22,286 bases of DNA from positions 1 to 22,286 of the IMG/VR virus record IMGVR_UViG_3300028394_001408; one strand, 5' to 3'. The notes beneath the pieces are model-generated. The model was not told where the DNA came from. It did no database searches and saw only the letters and a program-made list of their open reading frames with translations. The stretch is from a virus. Each line of letters begins with the position of its first letter. Within the stretch, counting starts at the first letter, position 1. Below, piece by piece: positions 1-6,955 of the stretch. Position numbers and translations under genes: made by a program.

Positions 1-18
1 TCTAAAAACGAAAAAAAC

Positions 19-429
19 TTATTTTTTATCTTTTGGATTATCATAATCGTCTTTCACTATGTTATACGTTGTTTTGAACTTGTCAAAAGCAATGGCTAAT
101 CCGGGATATTCCTTACACATTTTTTCAATTCGATTAATATCTGGCATACAGTCTACAAACTCTTCGTTCTTCCAACTAAACGTTGAGGCATTAATATTGC
201 CAATAGTATATGTGCCACCCATAGCAGTTCCAGCACTGCCGCTACCAGTAATAGTGTAATTGGATGTGCTTCCGTTAACTGTTATTATATTTGAAGATGC
301 CATAGTGTCATACGCATTGCTTGTTAGCGTAATTGTATCAGGAAAAAATGTAGTAATTTCCTGTGCTATAAACCCAACATCATTACTTGATGTTGTTGAG
401 CAATCCAGTGGCGCTGAAGAATCGTTCAT
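19..429 (-). CDS. Ser/Thr/Gly-rich conserved phage protein, function unknown
   Basis: A 136-residue protein of unknown function. The open frame runs further upstream, but I chose the ATG at 427-429 because AAGGGA lies 5 nt before it and the extra upstream residues are only the antisense-like extension over the glycosyltransferase gene. Residues 1 to about 90 are rich in Ser, Thr, Gly and Asn with short beta-like repeats, as seen in fibre or virion surface proteins. The last 45 residues change character: they are charged, with a segment DINRIEKMCKEYPGLAIAF and a basic end. I associate this C-terminal segment with T4-like marine phage proteins, from memory only. It overlaps the end of the glycosyltransferase gene by 47 bases. 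A virion role is inference; no catalytic motif is visible. Confidence 0.7.
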   Translation of the reverse strand: MNDSSAPLDCSTTSSNDVGFIAQEITTFFPDTITLTSNAYDTMASSNIITVNGSTSNYTITGSGSAGTAMGGTYTIGNINASTFSWKNEEFVDCMPDINRIEKMCKEYPGLAIAFDKFKTTYNIVKDDYDNPKDKK

Positions 430-1480
430 GTAAATCCCTTGCTTGTTTATGTACAGTAGGAACAAACTTTTTATAGTTTTCCATAAACTGAATAATTTTA
501 TTACACAAGTCTGGACGATAAACAGTGTACGAATCAAAACTTTCTGTCCATGTACTTGGATATTTGAATGTGTCGTAATACATTTCTGTGTAACTGAGTC
601 TATCTGGAACCATGGGAATAGCATCTACTACAGCACCCTCGTAACAACTAATACCTAGGGTTTCTTGTAAGTTAGCACTAAACACAATCTTAGCCTCACC
701 TAACAAATTATGATATTCATTTTTTGTTAAGAACTGATCTTGACATACAACAAATTCATATTGTGGTAAGTGTTCTTTTAAATCTCTAAAGATCTCAACT
801 TGTTTTTCTGGAGCAATACGATGAGGGAAAAGAATAAGATCACGCTTGGGCATGTTCTTATACATGGTCAATGTATCTTGCATATACTCCATGGGCCAGC
901 CTGTACGTACAATCCTTGGTTCTTCACCGTTTAGAATTTCTTCTAAATGTTCGCTGTACCAAGGATTCTCTGTAGGATAATCATTTAGTAAATTTGTATA
1001 GAACATTTTGATATGAAAGTCTGTGGCAAAGTAGTTGTGATCAAATGCGTGAAAGAAACTCTTCTCTGCATTGCGTACCCAAGGCTTATTGCCAACTAGT
1101 CGACCTAAAAAGTCTTGTGGATCATAACTGCCAGCATGCCATAAGCCATGTGTAGTTACTGGAATGCCCAGCAACTCACTCATATACTTTAAGTTTATGA
1201 TGCCCGGATGCCAAGCATCAGTAAAAATAAAATGATCGCCAGCCTTGACGGATCCTGCACAAAAAAGTCTTCCAAGCTGTTCAACTTGGCTTGCCTTATA
1301 GATATTAGTGCCCCCAAAATTGAGAAATGCACCAGGAGTAGTGGCGCTAGGAATATCGCTAGGACCCGATACAATGTGAACTTCATGGCCTGCCTTTCGT
1401 AAGAGTTCAGGTACATGAGTCTTCCACTGACCCGTGTACCTTGTCTCAACTGATTCTAAATCAACTAAGAAAACGTTCAT
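383..1480 (-). CDS. GT-B fold glycosyltransferase (family 1/4-like)
   Basis: A 365-residue retaining-type glycosyltransferase with the two-lobed GT-B layout. The N-terminal lobe begins MNVFLVDLESVETRY and contains a GHEVHIVSGPSD strand-turn; the C-terminal lobe contains FPHRIAPEKQVEIF (the R..PEK nucleotide-sugar region) and QETLGISCYEG, which fits the E-x7-E motif of retaining GT-B enzymes. It should transfer a sugar from a nucleotide-sugar donor; the acceptor cannot be read from the sequence. Start chosen at 1480, where ATG overlaps the TAA of the preceding gene (TAATG); an upstream Met at 1564 lies inside that gene in another frame and gives a Gln/Arg-rich, non-family extension. The location in a unit with DpdA and sugar-type oxidoreductases makes modified DNA a possible acceptor, but a host or virion glycan is equally open. 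Confidence 0.88.
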   Translation of the reverse strand: MNVFLVDLESVETRYTGQWKTHVPELLRKAGHEVHIVSGPSDIPSATTPGAFLNFGGTNIYKASQVEQLGRLFCAGSVKAGDHFIFTDAWHPGIINLKYMSELLGIPVTTHGLWHAGSYDPQDFLGRLVGNKPWVRNAEKSFFHAFDHNYFATDFHIKMFYTNLLNDYPTENPWYSEHLEEILNGEEPRIVRTGWPMEYMQDTLTMYKNMPKRDLILFPHRIAPEKQVEIFRDLKEHLPQYEFVVCQDQFLTKNEYHNLLGEAKIVFSANLQETLGISCYEGAVVDAIPMVPDRLSYTEMYYDTFKYPSTWTESFDSYTVYRPDLCNKIIQFMENYKKFVPTVHKQARDLHERFFSATGLLNNIK

Positions 1481-1716
1481 TAATCTCTGAACCTTGGCTT
1501 GTTGTTGAACGAGCCGTTGTGTCTTGGCTTGTTGCCTTGATAAGGCTTGCGCTCTCCGTTCCATTGTTTCTTAGGACGCTTACTGTATTCAAAGTCACGC
1601 CAAATTTGGCTTTCCTTATTGTACAAGTCAGTCGGACTAAAGGGTTTAAGTTCAATCCTGCAAAAATCTAGCAGGGCCTCAAGGTCATCAAAAATCCTAA
1701 CGACTTCTTGTTTCAT
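1480..1716 (-). CDS. Small conserved phage protein with basic Asn/Arg-rich tail
   Basis: A 78-residue protein of unknown function. The first half (MKQEVVRIFDDLEALLDFCR and the following ELKPFSPTDLYNK) looks like a short helical domain. The second half, from about residue 47, is a disordered-looking basic tail rich in Arg, Lys, Asn, Gly and aromatic residues (KPYQGNKPRHNGSFNNKPRF), the composition of RNA- or DNA-binding tails. AAGGAAA precedes the ATG, but part of it can pair into a small hairpin (see 1717-1729). Its TAA overlaps the ATG of the glycosyltransferase gene by one base, so the two are probably translationally coupled. The N-terminal half looks like a protein I associate with T4-like cyanophages; a nucleic-acid-binding role is inference. 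Confidence 0.75.
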   Translation of the reverse strand: MKQEVVRIFDDLEALLDFCRIELKPFSPTDLYNKESQIWRDFEYSKRPKKQWNGERKPYQGNKPRHNGSFNNKPRFRD

Positions 1717-1729
1717 AGGAATATTTCCT
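1717..1729 (-). promoter_or_regulatory. Small hairpin covering the ribosome binding site
   Basis: On the mRNA strand AGGAAATATTCCT lies directly before the ATG at 1716. AGGAA can pair with UUCCU (5 bp, 3-nt loop), which would hide the Shine-Dalgarno AAGGAA of the small basic protein. The pairing is seen in the sequence; a regulatory effect is inference, and a 3-nt loop with a short AU-rich stem is only marginally stable. Confidence 0.3.
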
Positions 1730-1733
1730 TATT

Positions 1734-2129
1734 TTAATATTTGATAAAACTACCATTTTCTCCGTCTTCGGAGATCTCAATCCAAATCTCGCGACTTGGA
1801 TACTTTTGTGAAATCTGTTGATATAAATCTTCAGACATCATTTCACAACTCTTGTAGTCAAGGCTCAAAACGGAACCTTGACCATTATACAGCGATTCAA
1901 GCCATCGTTTGAACTGGATGAACTCGATGTCCCGATCATCGTGTTGCACATTGATCCACACCCTGAAATGAAAGATGTGGCGATGAGGATAACCCAAAAA
2001 TGATACGTCATATTCGTCTCCAGTGGCCAAGTTAGGATTTGTAAGGGCCGCTGGATATTTATGTATGCCTTCTTTGCGGAAGGTAACCCATATCATTTTA
2101 ACTGGTCGAATGTCTTGTCTAATAATCAT
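1734..2129 (-). CDS. Putative QueD/6-pyruvoyl-tetrahydropterin-synthase-fold protein
   Basis: A 131-residue protein. Read against the QueD/6-PTPS pattern it aligns along its length: F-R-K-E-G-I-H-K-Y-P matches the first zinc His region (F..AAHRLP), PHRHIFHFRVWINV matches the HGH zinc motif and its strand, RDIEFIQFKRWLES matches the 'G.iiDF..LK' segment, MSEDLYQQI matches 'PTSE.LA.wi', and IWIEISEDGENG matches the strand bearing the catalytic Glu. The catalytic Cys expected 4 residues before HxH is absent, and the 'LDH' position reads LDY, so the classic reaction is doubtful. Start taken at 2129, where ATGA overlaps the preceding stop; an ATG at 2096 is the alternative. Its presence in the DpdA unit supports a 7-deazaguanine link. 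The assignment rests on manual alignment; marine T4-like phages carry similar proteins of unknown function. Confidence 0.5.
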   Translation of the reverse strand: MIIRQDIRPVKMIWVTFRKEGIHKYPAALTNPNLATGDEYDVSFLGYPHRHIFHFRVWINVQHDDRDIEFIQFKRWLESLYNGQGSVLSLDYKSCEMMSEDLYQQISQKYPSREIWIEISEDGENGSFIKY

Positions 2130-2644
2130 AGTTTTGTATCTTGTGTATATTGATCCCAATGTGTATACTTGTCCATACGCATTAAGTCATGTAGTTGATG
2201 TGTCCATACACCAGGATTTGTAGAACCCCAAGTACGGTCGTCTAGTTTAAGTGTTGTATTATAATTAAATTGATTAATGTAAGGCAATTTTACACTAATC
2301 ATCGGAACAAATTTATGATTTTCAGTAAGGCCGCTTTCAAGTAGTCCTTCCGCTTGCGCTACATCTAAATCCAATGTACACCAGTAGTCAGCGTCTAAAC
2401 ATGATCTAATCATAAGTTCCCAAGGCCGCCACTTTTCACCATCGTTAATGCCAATGTTGGGAAAACTTTGACTAGTCCCAAAGTAAATTTGTTGTACTTT
2501 GTGTTCCTTGGCCAATAACAATATTTGATCCACGGGCTGTACGCCTACAACAAATAGTGTAAACATGTTATAGCATACAGTATGCTCAACTTCGTAGCCT
2601 GTAAAAAAATTAACTTCTTGACGTTGTTGTGTATCTAGTCCCAT
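2126..2644 (-). CDS. Conserved T4-like phage protein, function unknown
   Basis: A 172-residue protein that I recognise only as a type of hypothetical protein found in marine T4-like phages. It begins MGLDTQQRQEVNFFTGYEVE, has a hydrophobic strand (TLFVVGVQPVDQIL) and a YFGTSQSF turn typical of an alpha/beta domain, then ends with STNPGVWTHQLHDLM and a charged tail. There are no Cys clusters, signal peptide or membrane segment, and no catalytic motif I can name. It overlaps the upstream dehydrogenase gene by 10 bases and shares an ATGA overlap with the downstream QueD-like gene, so these products are probably made together. A partner role for either neighbour is inference. Confidence 0.75.
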   Translation of the reverse strand: MGLDTQQRQEVNFFTGYEVEHTVCYNMFTLFVVGVQPVDQILLLAKEHKVQQIYFGTSQSFPNIGINDGEKWRPWELMIRSCLDADYWCTLDLDVAQAEGLLESGLTENHKFVPMISVKLPYINQFNYNTTLKLDDRTWGSTNPGVWTHQLHDLMRMDKYTHWDQYTQDTKL

Positions 2645-3513
2645 TTAATATAACCTCTACTGTAACCATTTGGACGATCCGCACCATCCGCAAATGCTTG
2701 TTGCCATTCAGTGTTACGATTATAACACCTTGTCCAGAAAGAATCAACTTCAAGATAGCCGTTTTCAATCATCCATACTGCATCTTTCATACACTGATGA
2801 AAATTTGGATTGCGTGGACTTGGTTTAATAGTAGTTGTAGCTTTCCAAAGTTGTTGCTGTGCTTCTTCCCTACTTACTGCCTTGCCAACTGCATCAACGA
2901 TTAAGGCGTTGTTATTTAGGTTTATGTCTATACCTAACGCATATTTGCCACTCAAGTCAATAACCACATCATAACTTTCAGTAGTACCAAGTAACAATCG
3001 ATCGCCCCACAGATCAATATTACTTGACCCTACCACATCAACACGTTCACAATGTTTAAATTTGGTCAATGTATGATAGGCCACCCACGCTAGAAATCCA
3101 CTGCCAATAATCAGTATTTTATCTTTTCTAGAACAATCCGCAACATCCACAGCATTAATGCCACAAGCAACTGGCTCGATAATATAACGTGGATGAGCTT
3201 CGGGTACAAAAACATATTCATCTGCACGTACATTGTATATGTCTGCGTATGCAGGTTCTCCTCTTGTTGCAACATAATCGCCAAAGTTTACATTAGTAAT
3301 GTTGGCACCAATACCAATTACTTGGCCCAGTCCTTCGTGACCTTGCATACCTAGTGGTAACGGACCAAAGTTACCTTGCATCATATCAATGTCACTGCGA
3401 CACACGCCGGTCATAACAGCACGAACACAAATTTCATCTTCAGTTAACGGAGGAATATCGTATGTTACTTGTTCAAAGTAACCTTGCCCAGTTGTTTGCA
3501 AACATCTTGTCAT
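2635..3513 (-). CDS. Zinc-type medium-chain dehydrogenase (alcohol/polyol dehydrogenase-like)
   Basis: A 292-residue member of the medium-chain dehydrogenase/reductase family, which oxidises or reduces alcohols, polyols or sugars with NAD(P). The GroES-like domain carries the catalytic zinc ligands Cys38 (GVCRSDIDMMQG) and His59-Glu60 (GHEGLGQVIGIG), then GDYVATRG and IIEPVACG. The Rossmann segment KILIIGSGFLAWVA has Ala where the third Gly of GxGxxG is usual. The four-Cys structural zinc lobe is missing and the protein is about 50 residues shorter than typical members (about 340), mostly in the cofactor domain. The ATG overlaps the TGA of the Gfo/Idh/MocA gene (ATGA), so the two enzymes are coupled. 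In bacteria a zinc dehydrogenase and a Gfo/Idh/MocA domain also occur fused as 'bi-domain oxidoreductases' near surface-polysaccharide genes; a sugar-type substrate is inferred from that. Confidence 0.85.
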   Translation of the reverse strand: MTRCLQTTGQGYFEQVTYDIPPLTEDEICVRAVMTGVCRSDIDMMQGNFGPLPLGMQGHEGLGQVIGIGANITNVNFGDYVATRGEPAYADIYNVRADEYVFVPEAHPRYIIEPVACGINAVDVADCSRKDKILIIGSGFLAWVAYHTLTKFKHCERVDVVGSSNIDLWGDRLLLGTTESYDVVIDLSGKYALGIDINLNNNALIVDAVGKAVSREEAQQQLWKATTTIKPSPRNPNFHQCMKDAVWMIENGYLEVDSFWTRCYNRNTEWQQAFADGADRPNGYSRGYIKWD

Positions 3514-4394
3514 AGTTTTTCAATCACAGTGTGTATCCAAGTGTCTTGTTCGTATTGATCTGTCCAGAATTTAGCATCGTCAACACGTTCAACTGCTTCT
3601 TTGATCATGGCTTGATAGGCTTCTTCAGGGCACCATCCTAGTTCAAAACGTTCTGCACTGTTATCCAGCGTGATAAATTCAATAGAACTGTCTTCAGTAT
3701 CCATACTGCGCCAATTGGCCGCACAGGTCCATTTATCAGTAAAGTTAATAACGCATACGTCGTCAACGTCATACGTACCTTTGGGATTAACAGTACCATA
3801 ATCAGTGCTGTCAATGTCCTCCAACTTCCATGCGGCCAGTGTAGTTGTTCCGTTGACTATATCTGCTCTCCAGTGCGGGTTCATGGCAATATATAGACTT
3901 AGCAAATGCGGCATCAAGTCACGACTAACGCCGCCGAACGCTAACTTCTTAGTAGTAAACCAACTACCAGGACTGGGAATACAATTTTTACGTATCCATT
4001 TAATTTTTACGGTTTTGGCTTGACTGGCTAACATTTTTAACTCAGCAATATTACTGCGCCACATGTTGTTTTTAACCATCATGAAGCGTGTATACTTAAA
4101 TGTTTCTATTAAAATATTCCAACTGTTACTATCGGCTACTCCAGGTTTTTCAATAAACACAATTTTGCTAACTGGTGCTACTTTTGCGGCAATTTCAAAG
4201 TGTGTGAAATTTGGAGTGCATATATGCACAGTATCAAACGGTGCATATACTAATATAGCCGCATCAACACTTGGCAACATTGCACCTTTGCTAGTGTCGT
4301 GGTCTACTGTAATAACTTCATGGCCAAGTTTTTCTAGTACAGTTTTATACAACTGTCCAATACCCATGCCAATAACTAGACTACGCTTGCTCAT
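3510..4394 (-). CDS. Gfo/Idh/MocA-family oxidoreductase
   Basis: A 294-residue NAD(P)-dependent oxidoreductase of the glucose-fructose oxidoreductase / inositol dehydrogenase family. The N-terminal Rossmann fold starts SLVIGMGIGQLY, followed by DTVHICTPNFTH and the family signature EKP (residues 82-84, in VFIEKPGVAD), whose Lys contacts cofactor and substrate. The C-terminal alpha/beta domain contains FGGVSRDLMPHLL, matching the usual 'GG...D...H' active-site region. Family members act on sugars, inositols or nucleotide-sugars. It is 40-60 residues shorter than common relatives. It is translationally coupled to the downstream zinc dehydrogenase (ATGA) and overlaps the upstream small gene by 14 bases. 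The substrate cannot be read from the sequence. Confidence 0.87.
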   Translation of the reverse strand: MSKRSLVIGMGIGQLYKTVLEKLGHEVITVDHDTSKGAMLPSVDAAILVYAPFDTVHICTPNFTHFEIAAKVAPVSKIVFIEKPGVADSNSWNILIETFKYTRFMMVKNNMWRSNIAELKMLASQAKTVKIKWIRKNCIPSPGSWFTTKKLAFGGVSRDLMPHLLSLYIAMNPHWRADIVNGTTTLAAWKLEDIDSTDYGTVNPKGTYDVDDVCVINFTDKWTCAANWRSMDTEDSSIEFITLDNSAERFELGWCPEEAYQAMIKEAVERVDDAKFWTDQYEQDTWIHTVIEKL

Positions 4395-4626
4395 TTTTCT
4401 TTTCTTCGTATTTTTTAAACATACGAGTCACATCTTCCATACGTTGCTGGAATATATGCGGAGCATTTTCAGCCGCACGAATCATGTCAGATTCACTAGG
4501 ATAGTGGCGTAAACAATATCTTGCACCATCTTTAATTGTTTTTGGAACTCGAGGAGTAGACAGGATCTCAAGTAAAAACTTTTGAGTCTGTACTACTGCT
4601 CGATATCTTTCATCAGGTAATGTCAT
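4381..4626 (-). CDS. BPSL0761-like small protein
   Basis: An 81-residue protein of unknown function. It begins MTLPDERYRAVVQTQKFLLE and carries ARYCLRHYPS, a pattern I associate with the BPSL0761 family of small bacterial and phage proteins (roughly 'DERtrAv..tr.FL.el' then 'LRHYPs'). The sequence looks all-helical, ending in a charged stretch. The start is the ATG at 4624-4626; the frame extends two codons to a TTG that I did not use. It overlaps the DpdA gene by 14 bases upstream and the Gfo/Idh/MocA gene by 14 bases downstream. The family name is from memory and gives no function. Confidence 0.7.
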   Translation of the reverse strand: MTLPDERYRAVVQTQKFLLEILSTPRVPKTIKDGARYCLRHYPSESDMIRAAENAPHIFQQRMEDVTRMFKKYEEKKNEQA

Positions 4627-6178
4627 TTTCAACTTCTATTTCTAGTTGATCAAGTTTATTAATTTCGTCTTCACTGAACTCTTCAGTGTGTTCTTTCTCT
4701 AATTGTACACTGGTAGTACCCACTTCGTCAAACAAATTGGCAAATTGACTATGTGCATTAATGGCTTTCTTACCACTGGCGCCACGTGTACCAATAACTC
4801 GATTCCAAAAGAATCGAAACTCGTCAATGACTTTTAATGCAGTGCCTTTGTCGCTTGTGGCGAATAATGCTTCAACAATGTCTTTAAAGAATATTTGATC
4901 AAAACGCTCATCAACTAGCATATTTGGACAACAACCGTTATCATATTGACGATTAGCTTCTTGTACAGCGTTCAAATGCATCCAAACATTATGACCCATC
5001 ATAATACCATAACTAAAACTATCCCAACTGGTTTTGTTAATCTGACCAAATTTATTTTTATCATTTGGTCCGTAAATACAAATTTCGTTAAGTTTAATTT
5101 GATCAATAATAGGACTAGTGTCAAAATATTTTAAAATGCGGTCTTGTATAACTGCATCTTTATACAGTCGTGTATCGTTAGCATACTTTTTATCGTCTGC
5201 ACTAGATGTCATTCTATATGTCCACTTTTTACGATCTTCTGTTTCAGTTTGAACGTAAATTTGACCATTAGCAGTTGCTAGGAACGGACTTGCACAGTCA
5301 AAGCTGACGCTAAAATTTTCATTGTGATATTTGCGTACAGCACGTTGAATATCTGTTAGTAGCACAGCCCACTCTAATTTACTTGTACCAAGAAAGTGCA
5401 TCCAGTCTTGATGTCCTTTTTCTAATAAGCCGTCAAATCTCAGTTCAACTAAACGTCTTAGCACAAGTTCAATATCACACATGTTCTGGCCACCCATCCC
5501 CCATCCATTAAATGCACGATCACCATATTGTTTAGGGTCACAATATTTTTTCATACGATCATACCAGTCATCAGCTTGGTCATGCCGTTCGCCTTGTAAC
5601 ACATTTAAGAACTTACAGTTACCATTGCGATTGTTAACAAAATAATCATTGTTAATATATGTTCCGTTGACTGCATCTGCATAACTACCAATGCCAATCA
5701 GTTTAGGACTTTCTGGATTTTTAGCAGTCCAACTGGGAATATCAAGACACATACCATAATCCATTAACGTGTCCATCCAAGCAAGAACTTGTTTACGTTT
5801 TTTCATTGCTCTTGGGCAATTGGGATTTTTCCAGTCACCGGTCCACTTGCCTTTACCAATTTGGAATCCACCTGAGTCACCCAATACCCAACTTGTGTTA
5901 CGATCTCTATTACGGAACATGTCTTCTTTAGGATCAAATTTAGTAAGGTCCAAATTTGCATGACCAGCACTATACAAACACCAGTGATAGTAAAATGCAC
6001 CTTTGTCCGGATCTAGATAGTTTAAACTTTCTGCCCCGTGTGCAAACGATGCTGGGATTCTACTTGGATCAACGTAGTTAAAATGTCTTTGTTTACCTAC
6101 AAACGTAGAGTAAAAAGTAGACGTTGCCGGTAAAAATTTGGCATAGTCACTTTGAGTGGCAGTTAAGTTCCGGTTCAT
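4613..6178 (-). CDS. dpdA: DpdA-like tRNA-guanine-transglycosylase-fold DNA 7-deazaguanine transglycosylase
   Basis: A 521-residue TGT-fold protein. TGT enzymes swap guanine for a 7-deazaguanine base in tRNA; the DpdA branch does so in DNA. Visible motifs in order: LGDSGGFQIGKG with Asp101 matching the first catalytic Asp (DSGGFQ), YGMCLDIPSW with Asp146 in the base pocket region, NVLQGERHD (QG motif), GWGMGGQN (GG loop), HFLGTSK, and SVSFDCASPF with Asp294 matching the nucleophile (MFDC..PTR), then MGHNVWMHL matching the TGT 'HN' helix. The CxCxxC zinc site of tRNA TGT is not recognisable; only CIYGPND is near. The protein is about 140 residues longer than bacterial TGT and ends in an acidic tail. 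ATG overlaps the clamp stop (TAATG). DpdA fits better than tRNA TGT because of the length, divergence and phage context. Confidence 0.82.
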   Translation of the reverse strand: MNRNLTATQSDYAKFLPATSTFYSTFVGKQRHFNYVDPSRIPASFAHGAESLNYLDPDKGAFYYHWCLYSAGHANLDLTKFDPKEDMFRNRDRNTSWVLGDSGGFQIGKGKWTGDWKNPNCPRAMKKRKQVLAWMDTLMDYGMCLDIPSWTAKNPESPKLIGIGSYADAVNGTYINNDYFVNNRNGNCKFLNVLQGERHDQADDWYDRMKKYCDPKQYGDRAFNGWGMGGQNMCDIELVLRRLVELRFDGLLEKGHQDWMHFLGTSKLEWAVLLTDIQRAVRKYHNENFSVSFDCASPFLATANGQIYVQTETEDRKKWTYRMTSSADDKKYANDTRLYKDAVIQDRILKYFDTSPIIDQIKLNEICIYGPNDKNKFGQINKTSWDSFSYGIMMGHNVWMHLNAVQEANRQYDNGCCPNMLVDERFDQIFFKDIVEALFATSDKGTALKVIDEFRFFWNRVIGTRGASGKKAINAHSQFANLFDEVGTTSVQLEKEHTEEFSEDEINKLDQLEIEVENDIT

Positions 6179-6909
6179 TATTTGCTTTGTGCTGGAAGAA
6201 TATAGTTGTATTCTGTAATACCACTATCTACAGTGATTTGCATAGCGCCTTGATCACTGATACGCATGGTTGCAGTTCCAGCTAATCCAAGGATACTGAT
6301 AACTTGATTAACGGGCCACATCCATGAGTGCTTTAGTTTGCCACCAACATCGTGTTGGAACACAAACGATCCAGCATGTGTGCTTGCATCACCAAAGAAA
6401 AATACCAAATTTCCGTCTTCTGTTTTAACTTGGAACACTTGTTCTTCAGAGTGTACTTGTGCTTGAAGTTTCAATCTAGCAATGGATGCAAGCGAAGGTT
6501 CAAATTCAATGTCCCATCCATTGCCTTTAAACTTAACACTCTTAAGTTTCTCGTTAATAACTTCAGTACTCATAAAACGATAATCGTTTACAAAGTCACT
6601 TGTTGTATTTTCAAAATGCAAACTTGTTGGAATCTCTGCACCGTTACGTGTAGATTTAATAACATTGATCTTTGCATTTTCTTTGTACTCTGGGTTTTTT
6701 AAATGCAATGCTAATTTATCCAAGTTAGGCATGCCAAAAACACCACTGAACTCATTTACTGGTGAGTGTGTTTTAGCATTAAGAATAACGCTACGGTCTT
6801 CTGCCATTGCCTCAATAGTTGTTGCCAACTCTTCTCCTGTGACCTTAACAGTACTCAAAAAGCCCAAACTGTGTGTATGTGTTACGATGTCTTGTAAAAT
6901 GTCTTTCAT
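6178..6909 (-). CDS. 45: DNA polymerase sliding clamp (gp45-like)
   Basis: A 243-residue protein read as the trimeric processivity clamp of a T4-type replisome. T4 gp45 is 228 residues and made of two similar beta-alpha-beta domains. Here the first domain has VNEFSGVFGMPNLDKLALHL, comparable to the gp45 'DFDVAIYDLNGFLGIL' segment. The second has FEPSLASIARLKLQA, a strand-rich middle (NLVFFFGDAS), a helix (WPVNQVISILG) and the final strand ITEYNYILPAQSK, a typical clamp ending. The start has a strong AAGGAG 6 nt upstream and a perfect sigma70-like promoter just before it. It sits downstream of the polymerase gene, and the polymerase ends in a clamp-binding-like peptide. Overall identity to gp45 looks low, so the call rests on strand order and context. 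Confidence 0.78.
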   Translation of the reverse strand: MKDILQDIVTHTHSLGFLSTVKVTGEELATTIEAMAEDRSVILNAKTHSPVNEFSGVFGMPNLDKLALHLKNPEYKENAKINVIKSTRNGAEIPTSLHFENTTSDFVNDYRFMSTEVINEKLKSVKFKGNGWDIEFEPSLASIARLKLQAQVHSEEQVFQVKTEDGNLVFFFGDASTHAGSFVFQHDVGGKLKHSWMWPVNQVISILGLAGTATMRISDQGAMQITVDSGITEYNYILPAQSK

Positions 6910-6926
6910 AATTATCTCCTTGTTGT

Positions 6927-6955
6927 ATTATAAGTTAGTTTTTACTGTGTGTCAA
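6927..6955 (-). promoter_or_regulatory. Sigma70-type promoter for the clamp/dpdA unit
   Basis: On the minus strand TTGACA (6950-6955) and TATAAT (6927-6932) are both exact consensus with a 17-bp spacer. Transcription would start near 6920, only about 10 nt before the clamp ATG, and the ribosome binding site AAGGAG (6916-6921) would be at the very 5' end of the transcript. The -35 box lies in the last codons of the radical SAM gene. It resembles the promoter at 12229-12257 and is likely read by the host polymerase early in infection. Confidence 0.72.

Noticed and set aside
1-30. A/T-only inverted repeat (AAAAAA-N4-TTTTTT) at the left edge as a terminator
   Set aside because: The stem has no G-C pairs and sits in an A/T run at the window edge; it is too weak to call.
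284-311. Promoter-like ATGACA-16-TATAAT on the minus strand inside the leftmost gene
   Set aside because: It has a perfect -10 but an imperfect -35 and a 16-bp spacer, and lies within coding sequence. It could drive genes beyond the left edge, which are not visible, so it was not called.
2056-2062. ATAAATA late-promoter core on the minus strand
   Set aside because: It lies inside the QueD-like gene, about 340 bases from the next start downstream. A chance match in AT-rich DNA is more likely.
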